A stretch of DNA of 35,830 bases from Candidatus Heimdallarchaeota archaeon (GTDB lineage Archaea; Asgardarchaeota; Heimdallarchaeia; Hodarchaeales; Hodarchaeaceae): contig CP070695.1 in assembly GCA_020353515.1 (NCBI GenBank), positions 4,092,291 through 4,128,120 on the forward strand. Direction: 5' to 3'. Made by a program: the position numbers and the translations under genes. Positions 25,143 to 33,256 of the stretch are shown piece by piece. The notes under the pieces are model-generated. The model saw nothing but the letters and a program-made list of their open reading frames with translations. It ran no database searches and had not been told where the DNA came from. Every line of letters begins with the position of its first letter. Position 1 is the stretch's first letter.

Positions 25143-26354
25143 CTAGATTTGATTTTTTCTTAATTTTCTTTTTAAGTTTCTTGTCATTATGAAAAGAGTT
25201 GATACTGCAGTTGTGTACATTATAGCTGTGATTGTAAAAGACAGATAAAAATCCTTTGTCTCATCGATGATCATTGCACTTATTGAAGGACTGAAACTAC
25301 GACCCAATCGGTCAGAAACTCGCATGAGCGATTGAATCCTTGCGCGAAACGCCTCTGGTACATAATCTTGCACAATGGTTGTCTGAGCAGGTGAGCTCAT
25401 ATTCATTAACACAATCCTAAATAGAAACGCTATTATTGACAAAGGAAGAAATGTGCTATAAGCGATGATTAATATTAAAGGAATGGATATTCCTTGTGTT
25501 AAATAGATCACCTTGGCATTACTACCTAATATAGAAGATAATAACGGGATAAATCCCATAAATACGGCAGTAAGGACTTGTGCAGTACCCATAATGATAT
25601 TAACCTCAGAAGGGCCAAGGAGAAATCGTTTGACAAAATATGGTTGAGCAAAAGGAACTAGAAAGCCTGCTCCAAACCCAATCATAATAGAAATAGCGAG
25701 AAACCCAATAATATACGTACCTTCTGGTCTTTTTATCATCTCTTTAATCTCTACTTTTAGTTGAGATTCAATATTATTCCTCCATTCTTCAGCATTCACT
25801 AGTAACAGAGAAGGAATTATCGCACAGATAGCAACTAGGAATGTTACAAACATTGTTTGCTGAAGGTTCCTATATGAGAATTCATCTTGGTTAAGAATAA
25901 AGAAGAAGGATGATAAAAAATAACCAAGAGCTAGATTGCCCCATCGCATGGTCTCATTTCTCGTAAATACATTAATCCTATCAGTTGGATTATTATGAGC
26001 TAGAATAGCGACTTGAGATGGCATTATCATACCTTGTCCAAGTCCAACCCCAAATCCTCCTAATAACAAATATTCCCAATGTGGTGGAGGGGTAAACGCG
26101 ATAATGAAGTAAGATATCGCATAAATCACAGAACCACCTAGTATCAAACGTCTGTGACCTACCTTATCTGCCAGAAATGCAGCTGGAAATAAGAATAAGA
26201 GATTGGAGAACGTTTGGATAGATTGAATAAAACCATAATTAACTATAGTTCCTCCTAAGACTTCAACGTAAGATGGAAAGTTCCCACGAGAGAAAGATTG
26301 ACCAAGAGCGAGAAATGCGGTTCCAAGATAGATCAAAATGTTGTTTCTTTTCAT
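25143..26354 (-). CDS. MFS transporter
   Basis: This 403-residue protein has about twelve membrane helices in two six-helix halves. The loop between helices 2 and 3 has LADKVGHRRLILGG, the major-facilitator signature (GxLaDrxGrRxxl type). GVGLGQGMIMPSQVA lies near helix 4, and a long charged loop (about 190-210) separates the halves. SSPAQTTIVQDYVPEAFRARIQSL near 335-355 resembles drug- or sugar-exporter type members. No ribosome site is seen before ATG 26354, so it may be leaderless. The substrate is unknown; export of a small molecule is the best guess. Confidence 0.88.
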   Translation of the reverse strand: MKRNNILIYLGTAFLALGQSFSRGNFPSYVEVLGGTIVNYGFIQSIQTFSNLLFLFPAAFLADKVGHRRLILGGSVIYAISYFIIAFTPPPHWEYLLLGGFGVGLGQGMIMPSQVAILAHNNPTDRINVFTRNETMRWGNLALGYFLSSFFFILNQDEFSYRNLQQTMFVTFLVAICAIIPSLLLVNAEEWRNNIESQLKVEIKEMIKRPEGTYIIGFLAISIMIGFGAGFLVPFAQPYFVKRFLLGPSEVNIIMGTAQVLTAVFMGFIPLLSSILGSNAKVIYLTQGISIPLILIIAYSTFLPLSIIAFLFRIVLMNMSSPAQTTIVQDYVPEAFRARIQSLMRVSDRLGRSFSPSISAMIIDETKDFYLSFTITAIMYTTAVSTLFIMTRNLKRKLRKNQI

Positions 26355-26536
26355 CTACGATCGTTAATCCCATTTAATTTTACTTATATTCAGAAATAAT
26401 AACTAAAAATCAGTAAATCGGTGGTATCAGATTCCTTAAAGACAATATCCCAAGCTAATGGTTTAATTAGGTTTGATGGAGCAAATAACTGAAAATTGAT
26501 GAACGGGTTTAAAGAATGGGATAAGTACTGTATAAA

Positions 26537-26905
26537 CTAGTGGAATTGTACAATCTCATGAACATTTCCGTATGGGTCTTTAAAAGCATTAAAAATTCCC
26601 GCAGGGAATTCTATTACTTCAGAATAAAAAAATTCGACCCCTTTCTCTATTAGCTCGTCCATCATTTTTTTTAAATCATCAGTTCTGAATATAATAAGGG
26701 ATTGTGCTTGATTTGGATAGTCGATCACAGTCTGTTTTTGGACTTTGTATAAAAGTAATCGGATCCCTCCTTTCTGGATTAAATCCACAGCTTGAGGAGG
26801 ATAATAATGCTCTTTCGACACTTCAAATCCTAATACATCTGTATACCAAGCGATTGCATCCTCGAGATTAGTAACATTAATTTGATTCATGGCAATTTCT
26901 AGCAC
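26537..26905 (-). CDS. VOC-family (glyoxalase/bleomycin-resistance-like) protein
   Basis: This 122-residue single-chain member of the vicinal oxygen chelate fold has paired beta-alpha-beta units starting INVTNLEDAIAWYTDVLGFEV and ending DPYGNVHEIVQF. The C-terminal Glu (HEIV) is conserved, but the usual first metal ligand His is replaced (Gln/Asn in MNQINV). It is therefore more like the bleomycin-resistance or dioxygenase-like members than glyoxalase I. The start is GTG (26903-26905), with GAGG 8 nt before it; a later ATG (26890) has no such site. It is the last gene of the GNAT-AKR array, 44 nt after the final AKR gene, and may bind or open the same reactive substrate. Confidence 0.85.
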   Translation of the reverse strand: MLEIAMNQINVTNLEDAIAWYTDVLGFEVSKEHYYPPQAVDLIQKGGIRLLLYKVQKQTVIDYPNQAQSLIIFRTDDLKKMMDELIEKGVEFFYSEVIEFPAGIFNAFKDPYGNVHEIVQFH

Positions 26906-26949
26906 ATGTCATACCTCAACTAGATATCAAGTGATTTTCTTCTTATTTT

Positions 26950-27951
26950 TTAACCCCATTGTCGAAAAGGGGTAGTTGGTTTGTTATCTAGAATTTCCTC
27001 CATTTTTTCCAGCGTTTCTTCATCTAGACTTACATCACTCGCTCCAGTATTCTCAATAACTTGTGTAGGTTTTGAGGCACCCATAATAGTTGATGAAATT
27101 TCAGGATTACGTAATACCCAAGCTATAGCTAACTGACTTAAGGGTATTTCAAGAGAATTTGCTACTTCTGCCAATTTTAATATTTGTGGTCTGCGTTTTT
27201 CAAATATCCCTGTTGGTATACCTTTTTTAATAGGTTCAACAGAGAAACGAGTCCCATTCGGTATACCATCAACATATTTACCAGTATAGAATCCTGATGC
27301 CAAAGCTTCGAAAGCAGTAATTCCTAATCCATGATAGTTTGCAACATCAAAGAGCTCTACTTCAATAAATCGCGCATTTAGATGATAAGGGGGTTCTTCA
27401 ACAGCAGGAGGAATCAATCCATGTTCTTTAGCAATTCCGATCGTTCTTTCAACAAGAAATGGAGGCCACCAGCTAGTACCCCAATAATGAACAAGACCTT
27501 CTTCTATCAGGTTGGTCATGGTTCTGATTGTTTCTTCTAAAGGTGTTTTACGATCAGGTCGATGACAATAATAGATATCAAGGTAATCAGTTTGTAGATA
27601 TTTCAGCGAGTCTCTAATTGATTCTCTAATATGTTTCCGTGATAATCCTCCACTATTTGGGCTCTCACGTAATTGTTTGAACACTTTACTACTAATCACC
27701 AAGTCATCTCGGTCTTGATCCTGTAGGAATTCACCAAGAATGATTTCTGCACGTGTTCGTTGATCTAGCGGAAGTTCTGAATCATCGATACCATATCTAT
27801 CAGCACAATCGATGAAGTTTATCCCCTGATTCAACGCTTCAGTTAAGCACGCGAGCGCAGCTTCTCTTTTAATATATGAACCGTGATACATTGTACCAAT
27901 ACTAATTTCAGAGAGTTTAATTCCATGTTTTCCCATTTTTCTGTATTTCAT
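26950..27951 (-). CDS. Aldo-keto reductase (array copy 1, furthest downstream)
   Basis: This 333-residue NADPH-dependent (beta/alpha)8 barrel has the catalytic tetrad complete: Asp48 and Tyr53 (FIDCADRYG), Lys89 (VISSKVF) and His130 (YYCHRPD). I start it at ATG 27951, which has GAGAGG 7 nt upstream and begins at the conserved MKYRKMGKHGIKLSEI strand. The frame stays open to 28053 but would then overlap its neighbour. With copy 2 it forms a subtype whose strand-4 motif is YYCH, unlike copies 3 and 4 (YQLH). ILGEFLQDQDRDDLVISSKV resembles voltage-gated-potassium-channel-beta/YghZ-like AKRs. It reduces aldehydes or ketones; the substrate is unknown. Confidence 0.9.
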   Translation of the reverse strand: MKYRKMGKHGIKLSEISIGTMYHGSYIKREAALACLTEALNQGINFIDCADRYGIDDSELPLDQRTRAEIILGEFLQDQDRDDLVISSKVFKQLRESPNSGGLSRKHIRESIRDSLKYLQTDYLDIYYCHRPDRKTPLEETIRTMTNLIEEGLVHYWGTSWWPPFLVERTIGIAKEHGLIPPAVEEPPYHLNARFIEVELFDVANYHGLGITAFEALASGFYTGKYVDGIPNGTRFSVEPIKKGIPTGIFEKRRPQILKLAEVANSLEIPLSQLAIAWVLRNPEISSTIMGASKPTQVIENTGASDVSLDEETLEKMEEILDNKPTTPFRQWG

Positions 27952-27973
27952 TTGAAAACCTCTCACATGATGA

Positions 27974-29056
27974 TTAAAATGTCTGTGGGTCTGGAGGGAA
28001 TTTTCCAATTTCAGCTTTGGGATTTTGAAGGACAAAATTATTGAAATCAACAAAAGATTCAGTAATCCCTCTTCTAATAGGTGTAGGCTTATTATCCAAA
28101 ATAGATTCTATTTTCTCACAAATTTCAGGTTTCAATTTAATATCAATTGCTTGAACGTTTTCCTCAATTCGATCAGGATTCCTTGTACTCATTAATACTG
28201 TGTCGATATAAGGAATCTGCATACTCCAAGCATGCACAAGTTGAGGAAGAGTAATTTCCAGCTCCTGTGCAGCTTCAGAAAGCTGTCTTATTTTATCAGG
28301 AATCAGAGGATCTTTCTCCAAATAGCCAGAAAAGTATCTTTCATCTTCTTTGGAAAGCTTTTCAAGTTTTATATCTTCATATTTTCCTGTTAACAATGCC
28401 TCCGCTAATATCCTGTAAGCAACAACGCCCAAACCGTGGTAATCAGCTGTATAAGGTAATTCAATTTCCACTGCATACCTCTGAAACATATTATACTTAG
28501 TTTGATCACACACAGGAGGATTTAATCCTAATCTGGATGTAATACCAAATGTACGTTCTAATTGAACTGCTCTCCAATTGGATGTTGCCCAATGAAGTAT
28601 TTTACCCTGGTCGATCAAATCATTCATGGCACTTATAGTTTCTTCCAGTGGGGTAGCAAAATCATATCTGTGACAGTAATATAGATCGAGATAATCAGTT
28701 TTAAGACGTTCAAGAGTTTTATTTATTGATTCATGAATGTGCTTTTTACTTAGCCCTCTGTCATTTGCATTCGCACTCATTGGAAACATGACTTTACTAC
28801 TGATTACAAAGTTTGAGCGATCATGTTCTTGAATGAACTCCCCAATTATTCTTTCAGCTTGGCCGTAAGCCCCATAGATATCAGCACAATCTATATAGTT
28901 AATCTCTAGGTCACATGCTTTTTCAAGGCATTTCAAAGCGTCTTGTTTTGAAACAGGATTTTCTGTAAAATTGTACTGAGCTCCTCCATAAGCCATTGTT
29001 CCAAAGCTAATGACAGAAACATGCATTCCACTTTTTCCTAATTTTCGAAACTTCAT
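27974..29056 (-). CDS. Aldo-keto reductase (array copy 2)
   Basis: This 360-residue barrel enzyme begins MKFRKLGKSGMHVSVISFGTMAYGG. The tetrad is Asp56, Tyr61 (YIDCADIYG), Lys88 (VISSKVM) and His129 (YYCHRYD). It shares the IDCAD/YYCH pattern and the SKKHI/SRKHI segment with copy 1, so the two are the closer pair of the four. The C-terminal 25 residues (FVDFNNFVLQNPKAEIGKFPPD) extend beyond copy 1. It ends 22 nt before copy 1 and begins 3 nt after the stop of copy 3, so translational coupling is likely. Confidence 0.92.
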   Translation of the reverse strand: MKFRKLGKSGMHVSVISFGTMAYGGAQYNFTENPVSKQDALKCLEKACDLEINYIDCADIYGAYGQAERIIGEFIQEHDRSNFVISSKVMFPMSANANDRGLSKKHIHESINKTLERLKTDYLDLYYCHRYDFATPLEETISAMNDLIDQGKILHWATSNWRAVQLERTFGITSRLGLNPPVCDQTKYNMFQRYAVEIELPYTADYHGLGVVAYRILAEALLTGKYEDIKLEKLSKEDERYFSGYLEKDPLIPDKIRQLSEAAQELEITLPQLVHAWSMQIPYIDTVLMSTRNPDRIEENVQAIDIKLKPEICEKIESILDNKPTPIRRGITESFVDFNNFVLQNPKAEIGKFPPDPQTF

Positions 29057-29059
29057 TGA

Positions 29060-30088
29060 TTATCCGTCCTTTTTATCTTCCTTATAGTAAGCAAAATTAT
29101 CATAAGAGAAATCTAGTTGCAATTCTGAGAATATTGAATCAATTTCACCCATTATACGTTGTGAGATTGGGCCTAACTCCAAAGATTTTGCATTTTCAGT
29201 TATCTGGTCAACCGTTTTAGCACCTGGAATAGGTATTGCACGGTCATTCTTCGCCCAAATATATCCTAGAATCCCTTGAACTAAAGTTCTGCCTTGTTCC
29301 GTTAATAGCTCCTTTAGCTGGTCTAGAACTTGGAAAGTTTTGATATAACGCTCAGTAGTAAAATCAGTTTTTGATAACATATGGTCTGGACCACGTTTTG
29401 TATCCTTGGTGTATTTTCCTGTTAAAGTTCCACTCGCAAAAGGGCTACGAATAATCCCTGCCAAATTATTTTCTTCACATAATTTGGCCATTGGTGTATT
29501 TATCCGAGTAATCGTTAAAACATACTGTATTGCTGTACAGTGCTTACTTTTGGCAAATTGTTCTGCTCGACTGACATCATCCGTGCTCCACCCATAATAT
29601 CGAATTTTTCCTTCATCTACTAACTCCTCTAAACAATCTCTGATTAATAATGCACTAGAAGAATCTTGTCGAGCATTATGAAGCTGATAAATATCAATAT
29701 AATCAGTTTTTAACCGTTTTAGACTTTTAGTAACAGATTCTCGTAATTTCTCTAGAATAACGGATTTTTCAACGTTTTGTTGCGTTTTTGGGTCATAAAC
29801 ACTTCTGAATTTAGTAGCAATGACAACATCGTCTCTAATCTCTTTCAATGCTTGACCTAGCACTTCTTCACTATGACCATGACCATAGGCTTCTGCTGTG
29901 TCAAACAAGTTAATTCCTATCTCCAAAGCTTTATGGATTGTTTCTAATGATTCATTATCATTTACATTGCCGTACGCATAAATTTGGCCATCCTTGTTTT
30001 TGAATGATCCACCAATAGCAAAACAACCCATTCCCATTGCACTAACTTTGATATTACTTTTACCTAATCTTCTTGTGTACAATTCCAT
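29060..30088 (-). CDS. Aldo-keto reductase (array copy 3)
   Basis: This 342-residue enzyme has tetrad Asp63, Tyr68 (LFDTAEAYG), Lys93 (VIATKFR) and His137 (IYQLHNAR). SGTLTGKYT near 220 and PIPGAKTVDQITENA near 290-305 mark the NADP-binding end and the family tail. It is closely related to copy 4, which shares RRLGKSNIKVSA at the N-terminus, GHSE after Tyr, and SGTLTGKY. AAGGAAGGA precedes ATG 30088. An insertion of about 15 residues after the first strand (FKNKDGQIYAYGNVND) is shared with copy 4 and absent from copies 1 and 2. Confidence 0.92.
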   Translation of the reverse strand: MELYTRRLGKSNIKVSAMGMGCFAIGGSFKNKDGQIYAYGNVNDNESLETIHKALEIGINLFDTAEAYGHGHSEEVLGQALKEIRDDVVIATKFRSVYDPKTQQNVEKSVILEKLRESVTKSLKRLKTDYIDIYQLHNARQDSSSALLIRDCLEELVDEGKIRYYGWSTDDVSRAEQFAKSKHCTAIQYVLTITRINTPMAKLCEENNLAGIIRSPFASGTLTGKYTKDTKRGPDHMLSKTDFTTERYIKTFQVLDQLKELLTEQGRTLVQGILGYIWAKNDRAIPIPGAKTVDQITENAKSLELGPISQRIMGEIDSIFSELQLDFSYDNFAYYKEDKKDG

Positions 30089-30127
30089 TCCTTCCTTACT
30101 TATTATTAATGAATTTACTACATGAAA

Positions 30128-31117
30128 TTAGACAGAGATTCTTATTTCCTCAAAAATTTCGTTGATAGCTCTCAATAAATCAGGTTTTAATGGACCATAC
30201 TCCAAGATCGCAGCGTTTTCTTCGATTTGCATTACTGTTTTAGCTCCAGGAATAGGAATTGTTTTGTCACTTGTACTCCATAAATAACTTAACAATGCTT
30301 GAACAATAGTCAAATCCTCACCTATAAGCAGCTCTTTTAGTTTTTCCAATTTCTTCTGTCTTTTGATAAACCATTCTTCAGAAATAAAATCTCGTTTATA
30401 CCACATATGATTCTCTGTTAAGTTTTTCATATATTCTTCAGAGTATTTACCTGTTAATGTTCCACTACCTAGCGGAGATCGAATGACACCTGCTAGATCA
30501 TGTTGTTTGCATAATTCAATCATTTTGGGGTTACTACGTGTAATGTGAATAGCGTATTGAATAGCTGTACAGTTTTCACCCTCTGCAAAAATCTTAGCTC
30601 TCATGATATCGTCGGTACTCCACCCATAGCCCCTTATTTGACCTTCTTCAACTAAATCCTCGAGTATATTCATAACATTTTTTGCACTCTCAATATCATG
30701 GTTACCATCATGAAGTTGATATAAATCTATAAAATCCGTTTTTAATCTTTTACAACTTGCATCAAGCGCGTTCCGTATGTAATTAGGATCAACGTTTTTC
30801 CCAATGACCGTCTTTGTTACTTCATTAAATTCATTGGCAAACTTTGTTGCAATAACCAAATCATTACGGTCGTAATCAGAGAGGACTGATCCTAGGATTC
30901 GTTCTGAGTGTCCACATCCATAAACATCAGCAGTATCAAAAAAATTCACTCCTAAATCGATTGCTTTATGAATTGTTTTTTTTGATTCATCATCATTTAC
31001 ATACCCATAAGCCAAGAAATTCCCATTTTTCCCCTGAAATGGGCCTCCAATAGCAAAACACCCCATTCCTAAGGCACTAACTTTAATATTACTCTTACCT
31101 AATCTTCTTGTGTACAA
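30128..31117 (-). CDS. Aldo-keto reductase (array copy 4, nearest the promoter)
   Basis: This 329-residue paralogue of copy 3 has tetrad Asp61, Tyr66 (FFDTADVYG), Lys92 (VIATKFA) and His136 (LYQLHDGN). The start is TTG (31115-31117), with AGAGG about 10 nt before it; an in-frame TGA is close upstream, leaving no better codon. In the first 73 or so bases copies 3 and 4 differ at only about six positions, although their proteins diverge further on, which suggests recent duplication or local gene conversion. It starts 32 nt after the second GNAT-like gene and is followed by copy 3 after 39 nt, in one apparent transcript. Confidence 0.9.
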   Translation of the reverse strand: MYTRRLGKSNIKVSALGMGCFAIGGPFQGKNGNFLAYGYVNDDESKKTIHKAIDLGVNFFDTADVYGCGHSERILGSVLSDYDRNDLVIATKFANEFNEVTKTVIGKNVDPNYIRNALDASCKRLKTDFIDLYQLHDGNHDIESAKNVMNILEDLVEEGQIRGYGWSTDDIMRAKIFAEGENCTAIQYAIHITRSNPKMIELCKQHDLAGVIRSPLGSGTLTGKYSEEYMKNLTENHMWYKRDFISEEWFIKRQKKLEKLKELLIGEDLTIVQALLSYLWSTSDKTIPIPGAKTVMQIEENAAILEYGPLKPDLLRAINEIFEEIRISV

Positions 31118-31149
31118 TTTGATTCAACCTCTTTTCGTTTTACATTTAA

Positions 31150-32103
31150 TTATTTATATGTGTATTCATATTCTCCTTCCCCAGTAAGCCTGAAGCCATA
31201 GTTCGCATATTCCTTGAAAAATTGTCCTGAACATGATGCCCACATACGAAATTCAGGGATTTCCTTTGATTTGAGGAATTTAAATCCAGCCTTAAACATC
31301 GCTTTACGTAATTCTGGTAGATTTTCATAACTAAAATCAAGTGCTAATTCGTTTAGCACCCCAATAGGATGTGTCAATGTCTTATCGTAATCGTATGGGG
31401 GAAAATTAATTCGAATACTCCACCAAGCTACTAATCTCCCATTTTTAAGAATTAAAGTGGAATTTTCTGGAGAATATTTACCCGATTCAAATCCGGAAAT
31501 TAATTCCTCTTTAGATAAATCACGACCAGCAATCTCCTCTTTAGAGTATCTAAAATCCAGTAGGTCATCAACTTTGTTTTGATTAAAGGGTATAAAGTTA
31601 AAATCCGTAATGTCGTAATTTAGTTCATCAGTTAGAATAACTAATCGCTTGTTTTCACGTATCGACTTAATCGGTACAATTTTTTGATTTTTTAGAAAGG
31701 AATTGATTTCGTTGTAGTTACTGTTATATGTTGAATGAATCCTTTTAGCATTCTTTGATTTTGCTAAATCATAATTTGTTTTAAAGAGCAAATTGAGTGT
31801 TTCTTCAACGCGATGTTTCTTAAGAATTAGGGGATAATGAAGATTGTACGATCCTAATCGGCCATAACATTCTGCATAGCCAACAATTCCGTCTTCTGAA
31901 TGGATTAGAAATTTAATATTCTCAGAATTATACTCGTACCCCATTCTCAGACTTCCATAAATAGGATTTCTTATTCTAATCTCTTCTGGTGTTGTTAAGG
32001 GGATATTTGGGTCAATTTTTGACATTACATTGTTAAAAATTGAAGCTTGGACTTTCTCATCGCCCTCCTGATAGTCTTGAATTGTATATTTTTCATTTGA
32101 CAT
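31150..32103 (-). CDS. GNAT-like protein, paralogue B
   Basis: This 317-residue protein appears to hold two GNAT-like halves (about 1-150 and 165-317). The N-terminal strand-helix pattern YTIQDYQEGDEKVQASIFNNVM recurs in its neighbour. The C-terminal half has a β4-like HPIGVLNELAL, a helix RKAMFKAGFKFLKSKEI, and the final GNAT strand pair ending FKEYANYGFRLTGEGEYEYTYK. The usual acetyl-CoA pyrophosphate loop (Q/RxxGxG/A) is not clear in either half, so catalytic acetylation is unproved. AGGAG lies 8 nt before the ATG. The gap to paralogue A is only 12 nt. MshD-type tandem GNATs have similar length, but I do not claim that function. Confidence 0.7.
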   Translation of the reverse strand: MSNEKYTIQDYQEGDEKVQASIFNNVMSKIDPNIPLTTPEEIRIRNPIYGSLRMGYEYNSENIKFLIHSEDGIVGYAECYGRLGSYNLHYPLILKKHRVEETLNLLFKTNYDLAKSKNAKRIHSTYNSNYNEINSFLKNQKIVPIKSIRENKRLVILTDELNYDITDFNFIPFNQNKVDDLLDFRYSKEEIAGRDLSKEELISGFESGKYSPENSTLILKNGRLVAWWSIRINFPPYDYDKTLTHPIGVLNELALDFSYENLPELRKAMFKAGFKFLKSKEIPEFRMWASCSGQFFKEYANYGFRLTGEGEYEYTYK

Positions 32104-32115
32104 TTTTTTATTCTC

Positions 32116-33066
32116 CTAAGTAAATATGTAGCTGATTTCTCTCTCCCCAGTTGGTTTTAATCCAATCTCATCACATAATTCAATGAATGGACTCGTACTT
32201 ATAACAAACACTCGATATTCAGTAATATTTTTCTTCTTCAAATATTTATAGGATGCTTTAAACATTGCTTTCTCTAATCCAAGGCGATCTTCATGATCCA
32301 GTCTTCGAATATACCCCCCTGGAACCGCAATTGGATGTTTTATTGCTCGTCGTGATTGTGCTTCATTGATGGGTGTGTGAATTGAAACACTCGTCCATCC
32401 AATAAGATTCTCATTTTGATACACAAAAAACGTTTTTTCTGGTGAATATCTCCCAGAGCTAAACCCTCTTGACAAACTTTTAGCAGATATTCCATCACCG
32501 ATAATGTTATTGTTGTTTGAATATCGAAATTCGATTAACTTCTCAATATCATCCTTCGTAAATGGTTTCAAGTCATAGTCAGGCGTCTCAAAGTTTAAAC
32601 TCTCAACTGGAATAGTATATTGTACCGCAATCTGTATTCTATTAATTTTCGCAATATTTTGGTTCTGAAAAAAATCGTGCACTTGAGTATATCTTTCTAA
32701 GTAACTATGCGTAGCAATAGCTACACCTGGATATTTTGATTTTGAAAATGCATAGATAGCTTCAAAGAGCATGTTTAAAGTTTCATCAGATCTATGTTCT
32801 TTCAGTATCAAAGGATAATCTAGATAATTAGTATCCACATATCCACGACATTCACCATAGCCACTAATTTTTCCATTAGGACAAATAAGGAATTTAATAT
32901 GTCCATGTGAAAATATAGGAACCCTTGCCTGAATAGTTTTGATATTTTCTGCTGAGAGGAGAGAAATTCCAGGCTCTATATCTTTCATTACCTGGTTGAA
33001 AATAAAAGCCTGGGATTCTTCATCACCATCTATAAAATCTCTTATCGAGTAGTCTTGGTGATTCAT
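32116..33066 (-). CDS. GNAT-like protein, paralogue A
   Basis: This 316-residue paralogue of the next gene is the first gene of the seven-gene array. The two share YSIRD-like N-termini, the LDYPLILKEHRSDETLNMLF/YPLILKKHRVEETLNLLF segment, FRYS..., SGRYSPE, and a C-terminal GNAT signature (KAMFKASYKYLKKKNITEYRVF, then GLKPTGEREISYIFT). HPIAVPGGYIRRL is the β4 region. As in paralogue B, the CoA-pyrophosphate loop is not classical. Its start lies 45 bases from the palindromic operator pair and is preceded by AGGA. A likely role is modification or binding of a small amine-bearing substrate handled by the reductases, but this is inference. Confidence 0.7.
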   Translation of the reverse strand: MNHQDYSIRDFIDGDEESQAFIFNQVMKDIEPGISLLSAENIKTIQARVPIFSHGHIKFLICPNGKISGYGECRGYVDTNYLDYPLILKEHRSDETLNMLFEAIYAFSKSKYPGVAIATHSYLERYTQVHDFFQNQNIAKINRIQIAVQYTIPVESLNFETPDYDLKPFTKDDIEKLIEFRYSNNNNIIGDGISAKSLSRGFSSGRYSPEKTFFVYQNENLIGWTSVSIHTPINEAQSRRAIKHPIAVPGGYIRRLDHEDRLGLEKAMFKASYKYLKKKNITEYRVFVISTSPFIELCDEIGLKPTGEREISYIFT

Positions 33067-33103
33067 TTTTAATTTTCCTTTGTTTATTTTTGGATAATTC
33101 TGA

Positions 33104-33111
33104 TAATATAA
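33104..33111 (-). promoter_or_regulatory. TATA-like box of the GNAT-AKR-VOC array
   Basis: Read on the minus strand this is TTATATTA, directly abutting the first palindrome. It predicts initiation near 33080, giving a leader of about 14 bases before ATG 33066. A protein bound at the palindrome would cover the TFB-recognition position. Confidence 0.5.
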
Positions 33112-33135
33112 CGTTTCAAGCTTCTTTTGAAGCGT
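33111..33135. promoter_or_regulatory. Palindromic operator 1 (ACGTTTCAA-N7-TTGAAGCGT)
   Basis: Two 9-bp arms with one mismatch flank a 7-bp spacer. The arms share the half-site ACGTTTCAA with the second copy 33 bp away (centre to centre). It sits between divergent genes next to a winged-helix regulator gene and abuts the TATA-like box of the minus-strand array. Confidence 0.65.
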
Positions 33136-33143
33136 TCAGAAAT

Positions 33144-33168
33144 TTATTTCAAGTTCAATTTGAAACGT
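33144..33168. promoter_or_regulatory. Palindromic operator 2 (TTATTTCAA-N7-TTGAAACGT)
   Basis: The inner 6 bp (TTTCAA/TTGAAA) pair perfectly around a 7-bp spacer, as in operator 1. The right arm is a perfect copy of the half-site, and the left arm differs at its outer three bases. The 33-bp phase, about three helical turns, places the two sites on the same face of DNA, fitting cooperative binding of two dimers. Confidence 0.6.
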
Positions 33169-33175
33169 AAAATCT

Positions 33176-33220
33176 GATATATAGTTTTCGAATGTGGCTA
33201 AGTGAGAACTATAAAAAATA
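33176..33220 (+). promoter_or_regulatory. TATA-like elements for the regulator operon
   Basis: Two candidates exist: GATATATAG at 33176-33184, just outside operator 2, and TATAAAAAATA at 33210-33220. The second would start transcription near 33236, about 20 bases before the GTG at 33257. The first mirrors the arrangement on the other side of the operators but gives a longer leader. Confidence 0.4.
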
Positions 33221-33256
33221 AGTAACAAGTTTACCATCTCCTATAGAATCTTATAA

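Noticed and set aside
26357..26364. ACGATCGT palindrome just before the MFS start codon
   Set aside because: Eight bases is too short to distinguish from chance, and there is no second copy nearby.
27952..28053. Longer N-terminus for aldo-keto reductase copy 1
   Set aside because: The extra 34 residues do not resemble the family and would overlap copy 2; the ATG at 27951 has its own GAGAGG site.
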